DNA of 8,115 bases from Myxococcales bacterium (GTDB taxonomy: Bacteria > Myxococcota > Bradymonadia > UBA7976 > UBA1532): positions 1 to 8,115 of the forward strand of contig JAGQJJ010000143.1 of the NCBI GenBank assembly GCA_020430675.1. The letters are read 5' to 3'. A model generated the notes under the pieces. That model did not search any database. It was not told the DNA's origin and was given only the letters and a program-made list of their open reading frames with translations. Shown one piece after another: positions 1 through 5,811 of this stretch (positions are counted from its first letter, which is position 1; every line of letters starts with the position of its first letter). The translations under genes were made by a program, and so were the position numbers.

Positions 1-776
1 TCGTCGATGGCCCCTACGCGGGCACGGTGCGCTACACCCTCGAAGCCGAGTCGCCGGCCTGCACCGACCCGGCGCCGCTGCGGCCCGATCAGCCCGAAAA
101 CATTCTGCTTCCGGTCGGCCCGAGCGCGATCGGCGGCCCCTGCACCGACCCCGACCTGGGCGCCGAGGTACGCGCCTTCCGCGTCGACGCCGCGTCGACC
201 GCGCGGCTCACCTTGCAGGGCGGCGGCGCCGACGCGCTGTTGTCGATCCGCGGTGACTGCGCCGACGGCGCCACCCAGCAAGCCTGCGCGCTCGGGGCCA
301 ACGCCAGCGTCAGCCCGGTGCTCTCACCGGGCGATTACGTCGCCATCGTGCAGGGCGAAGGCCAGGTGACGGTCTCGCTGACGCTGGAGGCCGCCGCCGA
401 GCTGCCCGGCTTTGCCGATGCCTGCGACGCGGCCCCCGCCGCGCTCGGCGTGGGCAGCGACCTCGCGCTCGACGGCGACACCACCCTGGCGCGCGACACG
501 GTCGATCTGGCCATCTGCGGCGCGGGCGGCGCCGCCGACGCGGTCGCCCGGTTCCGCCTCGACGCCCCGGCCCGGGTGACCGCCTTCATCGCCCAGGCCG
601 CCTTCTCGGCGCGGGTGGCGATCGTCGACGGCAACTGTCAGCAGGTGGTGCGCTGCGGCGACGCGATGACGGGCGACGTCACCGTCGACCTGCCCGCGGG
701 CGTCTACGCGCTGGTCTTCGAGGGCAGCACGCCCGCCGATCTGGGCCCCTTCCGCGTGCGGCTGCGGGCCGATTGA
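1..776 (+). CDS. Repeat protein with four-Cys, PPC-like domains (C-terminal part)
   Basis: This is the 3' end of a gene whose start lies left of the window; the frame is open from base 3 and gives 257 residues ending in TGA at 774-776. A GTG at 27 could be read as a start, but homologous repeat sequence continues upstream of it, so it is internal. The visible part is two full tandem beta-rich repeats of about 120 residues plus the tail of a third. Each full repeat begins at a cysteine, carries four cysteines at similar spacing, and ends in a 'L-(S/P)(A/P)G-(D/V)Y' strand followed by an alternating hydrophobic strand. This resembles bacterial pre-peptidase C-terminal (PPC) beta-sandwich modules. 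The paired cysteines suggest disulfides and hence an exported protein; any signal peptide is outside the window. No catalytic motif is visible, so function is unknown; an adhesive or binding role is only inference. It is convergent with the lipoprotein gene. Confidence 0.8.
   Translation, partial: VDGPYAGTVRYTLEAESPACTDPAPLRPDQPENILLPVGPSAIGGPCTDPDLGAEVRAFRVDAASTARLTLQGGGADALLSIRGDCADGATQQACALGANASVSPVLSPGDYVAIVQGEGQVTVSLTLEAAAELPGFADACDAAPAALGVGSDLALDGDTTLARDTVDLAICGAGGAADAVARFRLDAPARVTAFIAQAAFSARVAIVDGNCQQVVRCGDAMTGDVTVDLPAGVYALVFEGSTPADLGPFRVRLRAD
60..422 (+). repeat. Protein repeat unit 1, four-Cys PPC-like module
   Basis: In the visible protein this unit runs from Cys20 to residue 140 (121 residues). 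Cysteines are at 20, 47, 86 and 95, a spacing of C-x26-C-x38-C-x8-C. It ends with the strand 'LSPGDYVAIVQGEG' and then 'VTVSLTLEA'. The residues before it (1-19) end in 'VRYTLEAESPAC', matching the junction before unit 2, so a further copy lies upstream. Confidence 0.7.
423..773 (+). repeat. Protein repeat unit 2, four-Cys PPC-like module
   Basis: Cys141 to the C-terminus (117 residues). Cysteines are at 141, 172, 212 and 218, a spacing of C-x30-C-x39-C-x5-C, close to unit 1. Shared landmarks with unit 1 are '(A/R)FR(V/L)DA' after the second cysteine, a hydrophobic strand before the third, and 'LPAGVYALVFEG' near the end. Divergence is high, so the duplication is old. Confidence 0.7.
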
Positions 777-1124
777 TCAGGGCGGCGGCACGCCGCCGGG
801 CCCCGCGGCGGGCACGCCTTCGGGCGCCGCCGGTGGTGGACCCCCGCTGGGCGTGCCCGCCGCGGGCTCGACCGGCATGGCTGCGGGCGGCACACCGCCG
901 GGCGTGCTCGGCAACACCGCGGGTGCCGGCGCCGCAGGCAGGGTGCCCCCAGCGCCCTCAGCGAGCATCGTCTTCGCCCGCTCGGGCGTGACGCATTGGC
1001 TGAACACGCAGCGCAGTGGATCGGCGCAATCGGCGGTGCGCCCGCAGGTCTCGCCGAGCGCCCCGGCGCGCGGGGCCTCGCCGCAGCCGGCGAGCAAGCT
1101 GATCAGGACGAGGAGTCTTCGCAT
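777..1124 (-). CDS. Small Cys-rich lipoprotein with Pro/Ala/Gly tail
   Basis: The product is 115 residues. A basic N-terminus (MRR), a hydrophobic core and the lipobox L-A-G-C with Cys14 show a type II signal peptide, so the mature protein should be lipid-anchored at Cys14. Next comes a compact four-cysteine motif (Cys27, 33, 39, 44; C-x5-C-x5-C-x4-C) starting 'LGETCGRTADC', a pattern common in secreted myxobacterial-type proteins and probably disulfide-bonded. Residues 55-115 are low complexity (Pro, Ala, Gly) with 'GGVPP' and 'EGVPA' repeats, ending in three prolines; this may be an extended spacer. The start at 1124 was preferred over a longer frame to 1277 because it gives the signal peptide, has a GAGG site 8 bases upstream, and avoids overlapping the A2M gene, which ends 38 bases upstream on the same strand. 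Family and function are not recognised. Confidence 0.8.
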   Translation of the reverse strand: MRRLLVLISLLAGCGEAPRAGALGETCGRTADCADPLRCVFSQCVTPERAKTMLAEGAGGTLPAAPAPAVLPSTPGGVPPAAMPVEPAAGTPSGGPPPAAPEGVPAAGPGGVPPP

Positions 1125-1130
1125 ACCGCC

Positions 1131-1147
1131 ATCCTCGGCCCGGGCCG
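1131..1147 (-). promoter_or_regulatory. Ribosome-binding site and GC palindrome before the lipoprotein gene
   Basis: On the minus strand GAGGAT (1131-1136) lies just before the ATG at 1124, with GAGG 8 bases away. This decides the start. It abuts and overlaps by one base a perfect 12-base palindrome, CGGCCCGGGCCG (1136-1147). The palindrome has no loop, so it would fold poorly as RNA hairpin; a role in translation or in DNA binding is speculative. Confidence 0.45.
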
Positions 1148-1162
1148 GGACGGCGTCAACGC

Positions 1163-4100
1163 TCAGCGCACCGCGGCGGGCCGCGCCCGAGCGCTCAGCC
1201 GCAGCGGTGCGGCGGCGCCGCGGGTATCGGGCGCGTAGTAGGCATAGGCCTGCGGACCGCGCTGCGTGACCGCGCACTCGGCCTCGGCCTCCAGCGCGTA
1301 GGTCATGGTCTCCACCCCGCCCGCGGCGAGCTGCGTCAGGTACAGGTGCAGCGCGTCGCCCACGTCTTCGACCCGCGCCACGCGCCCATCGGCCTTGAGC
1401 GCCGCCTGCGCCGCCGCCGGCACCCGGAAGCCCGGCGGCACCGGCACCACCACGGTCGGCATCGGCACCACCTCATCGCCCGGATTGCGCAGCGTCAATG
1501 TCATCGCCACCGACTCACCGACCGCGATCTCGGGCTTCGCCGCGGCCAGCGTCACCGCCAGCCCCTTCTGCTCGGCAACCGGCTCCTGGGCCCCGCGCCA
1601 CGTCACCCGCAGGTCGGTCATCATGCCCTCGTCGGTGCTCAACTTCAGCGCGTGCCCGCCCGCCGCCAACGCCGGCAGGTCGAGCGTGGGCACGCCCTCG
1701 ACGCCCAGATCGAGCGCGCCGACGCGGCGGCCGTCGACCACGACCTCGATGGTGCCCTCGGCCGGCGACTTTGCCATCGCCAGCGCCGCCGCACGCAGGG
1801 CCAGCACGGTGCCCTGCGTTGAACCCCACCCGCCGCGCGCGCTGCGCGCCTGCCACAGCCACCGCAGCGTCTGATCCACGTCGCCCATCGCCTTCGCCCG
1901 ATGCAGCGTGGGCGTCGCCAACGCGGTGATCTGCGCGTCGGCCAGCTTGCCGCTGGCATAGAACAGCGTCTGCCCTGCCGCCCCGAAGCGCAGGCCGTCA
2001 TCATCGCGCGCCGCAAACGTGCGCAGCGCCTCCAGCGGCTTCGCGCGACCCTCGGCGTCCTCCGCGCCGGCCCACAGCGCCAACAGATACGGCTTGTCGG
2101 CCATCTCGCCCGCGTTGCGCCGCAAGAAGCCGCGCGCCTTGCTCAAGGCCTCGCCCTCGACCCCCGCCTCGGCCAGCGCCCAGGCCACATAGGCCGTCGT
2201 CGCCACCGCGCCCTGCGCCGCCGACCAGTCGTGCAGCCAGTTCTCGTCGGGCTGCCACGCGCCGTCCTCGCCCTGCTTGCCCACCAGCCAGGCCCGCGTC
2301 CGCTCGATCATCGCCGGGTCGACGGGGTACACCGCGGTCATGTCGGTGAACTCCATCAGCCCGTACGCGGTGAGCACCTGATTGGCCGGCGCGCGGCCGA
2401 ACCACTCAAAGCCACCGCCCTCGACCTCATAGCCGACCAGCCGCTGATAGCCCTTGGCGAGAAAATCGCTCGCCTGCTTGCGCGCCTCGGTCGCCGCCGG
2501 GCGGGCGTCGTTCTGCAGCAGGCGCAGCACCAGCAGGTTCGGATACGTCGCGCTGCTGGTCTGCTCAAAGCAGCCATGCGGCTCGCGCAGCAGGCTCTCC
2601 AGGCCATCCATCGCCTGATCGGCCGGCCCGCGATACACGCGCAACCGCGCGGTCAACGTGCCCTCGGCCGCGTCCTCGGGCACGCGAAACGCCAGCGACT
2701 CACCGCGCAGCGTCGACGCGTAGACCGCCTCGCCTCGCCGGCCGCGCGCTTCGATCGTCAGCGGCCGCTCGACCACATCGAGCGCCGTCGGCCCGCGCCG
2801 CAAGGCCACGCGGATCATCGCCTCGCCCGGTCCAACCGCCTCGACGGGCAGGCGCAGGGCCCGCGCACCGCCGCCAGCGACCTGGGTGGTCAAATCTTGG
2901 CCATCCAGCCGCTTGAGTGGTCCAGAAATGGCCACATCGACGCTGAGCGCCTCATCGGCCTCGGTGTTGTTCTGCACGATGACCGGCAGCACGTACCGAT
3001 CGCCCACCGTCAGACCGCTCGGCAACGTGACGTCGACCGTCAACGGCAGATGGGTCTCCAGCCGCGTCGTCGCCGCGCCCACCGCGCCCTCGGGGCTCAG
3101 CGCCTCGACCGCCACCTGCCAGCCGGTCACGCTGTCGGCCAGCGGCACGTCGAGCCGCGCCTGCCCGGCTTCGTCGGTGCGCACGCCCGCGACCCACAGC
3201 ACCGTCTCGTCGAAGCGCCGCCGCACCATCGGCGCGCCGCCGACCACCGCGGCCCCCATGCGCACCGGCACCACGCGACCATGGCGCCCGCCGCTGTAAT
3301 ACCCGCCGCCGCCGCCATAGCCCACGCCGCTCATGCCCAGCATGCGCGGGCTGCGGCCAAAGACGTCGTGCAAGACCACATCATCGGCGGTCTCGGCCTG
3401 CCGATCGGGCCCCAGGCTGCGCAAGTTGACCAGGTGCAGACCCTCGAACAGCGCCGCTTCGGCGCGGAAGGTCGAGCCCCACGGATCGATGCGCAAATGG
3501 GTCGCGAGCGTGTGCCGATCGGCCAGCCGGCGCAGGCTCACCCCGCGCAGCAGCGCCTTCTCGGCGTCTTCGCTCCACGACTCGACCTCTTCGCGCAGCG
3601 CCTCCAGGCGGCTCTCGGCGACCTGCTCGGCGACCTGCGCAAACGGCGTCAGCGAAAAATGCGCCGCGTACGCCCAGGTCAGCGGCCGCCCCCAGGCATC
3701 GGCGCGCCGCTTCTCGTCCCAGCCGCCCTGCCGCAGCGCGTCGGCCAGCGGCATCGAATACGCCCAACGCCCATGGCGATAGCGCCCGATCGCGCCCGGC
3801 CAGGTCACGAGCGCCTCGGGCAGCGCCTCGTCGGCCTCGCTGACATGCTCGCGCTCGGCCGCCCAGCGCAGCGCGACATCGGTGTAGACCGACGGGCGCA
3901 CGTCATCGGCCGAGAGCGCCTGCACCGCCGCCGCCAGCGCCATCTTGACCCCGGCGTCCGGCGCCCGCGCCAGCAGATCGCTGAACGCGGCGCCGGCGAC
4001 CATCGCCGAGCCCGCGTCGAGTTGCCGAAGCGCCACCGCCAGATCGGGCTTCGGCGGGTCGAGCCGCAGCGAGCGCTCGTCGATGACCGAAGCGGCCAGC

Positions 4101-5749
4101 CCCACGCCCGCCGCGGGCTTGCCCTCGGCGTCGGTCACCTGCACCGCCACTGGCGCCGTCTCGCCCGGCCGATGCCGCAACTGCGCCGAGAGCTGCACGC
4201 CGAGCGGCGCGGGCCGCAAGAAGATCGGCAGCGCGATCGGCTCGACGCGCACCTCATCGGCCTTGGCGTCAAACTCGACGCGGGTCACGCGCACCGTCGC
4301 CAGCCCGAACAGGCCGGCCGGCGTCGGAATCTGCACCGCAAAGCGGCCATCGGCGCCCACCGGTACGCCCGCCGCCGCCACCGGCACGCCCCGCCGCAGA
4401 ACGGTCGCGATCAAGCCCTCGGCGCCCGGCCACTCGCCGGCCAGCTCGACCGGCGCGCCCGATTCGATCAGCGGCTCGGTGACGCGCGCCCGACCGACCG
4501 TGGCCTCGCCCACCGCCAGCGACCCGCCCGCGCCCGCGCCATGGCCGTCTTCGCCGAAGGCCGAGACGCGATAACCGAGTGAATCGGTGCCGGGCACGAC
4601 CACAAAGCGCGCCGCGCCATCGGCCTGCTCGGCGATACGGGTGGCCCGCTGGTCCAACTCCAGTTCGATCTTGGCCGGCACCAGATCGCCGCGGCCGTTG
4701 GTCACCACCACCGTCAACGTCTGCGGCACCCCGGGCAGCAGCGGATCGCGCTCGGGCACCACCGCGATGGTCAGCGAATCGGCGCCCGCCGGCACGACCA
4801 GATCGCCGCGCTCGGTGCGGTTCGCCCCGTCGACGACCTCGGCGCGCACCGAGAGCGCGGCGTCGCTTGCCGGCCGCGGCACGCTCAGCTCGAAGCGGCC
4901 ATCGGCGTCGAGCTGGCCGCGCAGCTTCGTCACCCCGGCCTGCACCTCGACCCCACCGCTCACCGGCTCGCCGTGCGGATAACGCGCGATGACGCGCGCC
5001 TTGAGCGGCCCGTCCTTCGGCCCATCGAGCGGCTCGACGTCGACGGTGAACGCGGGCAGCTGATAGCTGGCGACGACAAACTCGACGATGTTCGACGCGC
5101 CGTCAGCTTCGGCGACCAAGGTGTACTTGCCCAACGCCGCGTCGGGGCCCAGGGGGTAGTCGCCCGCGATCATGCCCGTGCCATCGGTCAACGGCTGCCC
5201 GCGCCAGAGCTGCGTGCCGCGCGGATCGCGCAACGTGAGCGTGACCGTGGTCGCCCGCGGCCGCGCGTCGACCTGACCCAAAGCGGTCACCCGCCATTGC
5301 AGGCGCTGGCCAGGCCGATAGCGCCCGCGATCGGTGCGCAGGTGCAGGTGCAGCGCGTCGACCACCTCGATCGGGCGGGCGACGTCATCCTCGCCAAGCG
5401 GCGAACTTGCCATGAAGTGAAGGGTGTAGCGCCCGGGCGGCACCGCGGGCACCCGGAAGGTCAGCGGCGCATGGCCGGCGGCGTCGGTGCGGGCCTCGCC
5501 CAGGCGCCACATTGCGCCTTTCGGGCCTTGCAGCGTCGCCGTGACGCGCGTCTCGGCCAGCGGCTTGCGGTCGCCCCAGTCGTAGGCCGCGCGCAGCGTG
5601 ACCAGGGCCGCCCCGGGCGCGCCGCGCACCAGGCGGTCATCGTGCACGACTTCCATGTCTTGAAGGGCCCGCGGCGCGGGCGCGGCGCGGGCGGCGAGGG
5701 GCAGGGCGAGGCAGACGAAGAGCAGCGAGCGAGAGGAAGGTCGGCGCAT
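1163..5749 (-). CDS. Alpha-2-macroglobulin family protein with CFEQ thioester
   Basis: The product is 1528 residues, the size expected for a bacterial A2M, a protease trap that captures attackers through a reactive Cys-Gln thioester. Residues 1-22 are a type I signal peptide (cleavage after A-R-A); there is no lipobox, so a soluble periplasmic or secreted form is expected, unlike lipidated E. coli YfhM. Visible modules: MG2 with TDRGRYRPGQ (139-148); MG3 after 'YQLPAFTVDVEP' (about 230); further MG domains; an unusual insert (about 684-791); a Gly/Tyr/Arg-rich bait-position segment (805-845); the A2M core beginning 'DETVLW' (847-852) with 'DSVTGWQV'; the thioester Cys1060-Phe-Glu-Gln1063; the helical thioester domain to about 1330 ('WGSTQGTVLALRA' from 1308); and a C-terminal receptor-like domain ('PPGFRVP' to 'YAYYAPD'). 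His1173 may be a thioester catalyst. The start has AGGAGA 6-7 bases upstream. No pbpC, the frequent partner of bacterial A2M, is next to it. Confidence 0.95.
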   Translation of the reverse strand: MRRPSSRSLLFVCLALPLAARAAPAPRALQDMEVVHDDRLVRGAPGAALVTLRAAYDWGDRKPLAETRVTATLQGPKGAMWRLGEARTDAAGHAPLTFRVPAVPPGRYTLHFMASSPLGEDDVARPIEVVDALHLHLRTDRGRYRPGQRLQWRVTALGQVDARPRATTVTLTLRDPRGTQLWRGQPLTDGTGMIAGDYPLGPDAALGKYTLVAEADGASNIVEFVVASYQLPAFTVDVEPLDGPKDGPLKARVIARYPHGEPVSGGVEVQAGVTKLRGQLDADGRFELSVPRPASDAALSVRAEVVDGANRTERGDLVVPAGADSLTIAVVPERDPLLPGVPQTLTVVVTNGRGDLVPAKIELELDQRATRIAEQADGAARFVVVPGTDSLGYRVSAFGEDGHGAGAGGSLAVGEATVGRARVTEPLIESGAPVELAGEWPGAEGLIATVLRRGVPVAAAGVPVGADGRFAVQIPTPAGLFGLATVRVTRVEFDAKADEVRVEPIALPIFLRPAPLGVQLSAQLRHRPGETAPVAVQVTDAEGKPAAGVGLAASVIDERSLRLDPPKPDLAVALRQLDAGSAMVAGAAFSDLLARAPDAGVKMALAAAVQALSADDVRPSVYTDVALRWAAEREHVSEADEALPEALVTWPGAIGRYRHGRWAYSMPLADALRQGGWDEKRRADAWGRPLTWAYAAHFSLTPFAQVAEQVAESRLEALREEVESWSEDAEKALLRGVSLRRLADRHTLATHLRIDPWGSTFRAEAALFEGLHLVNLRSLGPDRQAETADDVVLHDVFGRSPRMLGMSGVGYGGGGGYYSGGRHGRVVPVRMGAAVVGGAPMVRRRFDETVLWVAGVRTDEAGQARLDVPLADSVTGWQVAVEALSPEGAVGAATTRLETHLPLTVDVTLPSGLTVGDRYVLPVIVQNNTEADEALSVDVAISGPLKRLDGQDLTTQVAGGGARALRLPVEAVGPGEAMIRVALRRGPTALDVVERPLTIEARGRRGEAVYASTLRGESLAFRVPEDAAEGTLTARLRVYRGPADQAMDGLESLLREPHGCFEQTSSATYPNLLVLRLLQNDARPAATEARKQASDFLAKGYQRLVGYEVEGGGFEWFGRAPANQVLTAYGLMEFTDMTAVYPVDPAMIERTRAWLVGKQGEDGAWQPDENWLHDWSAAQGAVATTAYVAWALAEAGVEGEALSKARGFLRRNAGEMADKPYLLALWAGAEDAEGRAKPLEALRTFAARDDDGLRFGAAGQTLFYASGKLADAQITALATPTLHRAKAMGDVDQTLRWLWQARSARGGWGSTQGTVLALRAAALAMAKSPAEGTIEVVVDGRRVGALDLGVEGVPTLDLPALAAGGHALKLSTDEGMMTDLRVTWRGAQEPVAEQKGLAVTLAAAKPEIAVGESVAMTLTLRNPGDEVVPMPTVVVPVPPGFRVPAAAQAALKADGRVARVEDVGDALHLYLTQLAAGGVETMTYALEAEAECAVTQRGPQAYAYYAPDTRGAAAPLRLSARARPAAVR
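3215..3337 (-). other. A2M bait-position segment, residues 805-845
   Basis: This in-frame stretch encodes 'GMSGVGYGGGGGYYSGG' followed by Arg at 822, 825, 830 and 843-845. It sits immediately before 'FDETVLW', the start of the A2M core, which is where animal A2Ms carry the protease-cleaved bait region. The composition suggests a flexible exposed linker with trypsin-like sites. The position is read from motif order; the bait role is inference. Confidence 0.5.
3377..3700 (-). other. Insert in the A2M with pseudopilin-like motifs, residues 684-791
   Basis: Two related 'D-x-W-G' motifs occur: DAWGRPLTW (684-692) and DPWGSTF (755-761). The second is followed by 'NLRSLGPDRQAETADDV' ending at 791. 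DPWG followed by S-x-GPD...T-x-DD is characteristic of the C-terminal, often calcium-binding, part of GspG-type secretion pseudopilins. Between the motifs is a helical, charged stretch rich in Glu, Ala and Leu. The similarity is by eye and may reflect a domain insertion or a short convergent loop. Confidence 0.4.
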
Positions 5750-5755
5750 CGGGCA

Positions 5756-5761
5756 TCTCCT
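5756..5761 (-). promoter_or_regulatory. Ribosome-binding site of the A2M gene
   Basis: AGGAGA on the minus strand, with GGAG ending 7 bases before the ATG at 5747-5749. It supports the start that yields the signal peptide. Confidence 0.6.
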
Positions 5762-5779
5762 GGTGACGACACCCGACTG

Positions 5780-5800
5780 ACCCCGCCGCGCCCGCGGGGT
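5780..5800 (-). terminator. GC hairpin between DUF2330 and A2M genes (weak candidate)
   Basis: A perfect 7-bp inverted repeat, ACCCCGC (5780-5786) with GCGGGGT (5794-5800), and a 7-base loop, 11 bases past the DUF2330 stop codon. No T-run follows on the minus strand, so it is not a standard intrinsic terminator. It could lower read-through into the A2M gene, stabilise the 3' end of the upstream mRNA, or mean nothing in such GC-rich DNA. Confidence 0.3.
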
Positions 5801-5811
5801 TCCCGCCTTGA

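Noticed and set aside
1136..1147. The 12-base palindrome as a regulator binding site
   Set aside because: It is made only of C and G in GC-rich DNA, occurs once, and there is no nearby regulator gene; kept only as a note beside the ribosome-binding site.
1125..1277. Upstream extension of the lipoprotein to a start at 1277
   Set aside because: It would overlap the end of the A2M gene by 115 bases, bury the signal peptide behind 51 Arg/Ala-rich residues, and ignore the good GAGG site before 1124.
1901..4582. An 893-codon open frame on the plus strand within the A2M gene
   Set aside because: It shares codon boundaries with the A2M gene on the other strand. In that register stops arise only from TTA, CTA and TCA sense codons, which are rare at this GC content. 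The translation is Arg/His/Gln-rich with no recognisable domain, while the minus strand has clear A2M motifs throughout.
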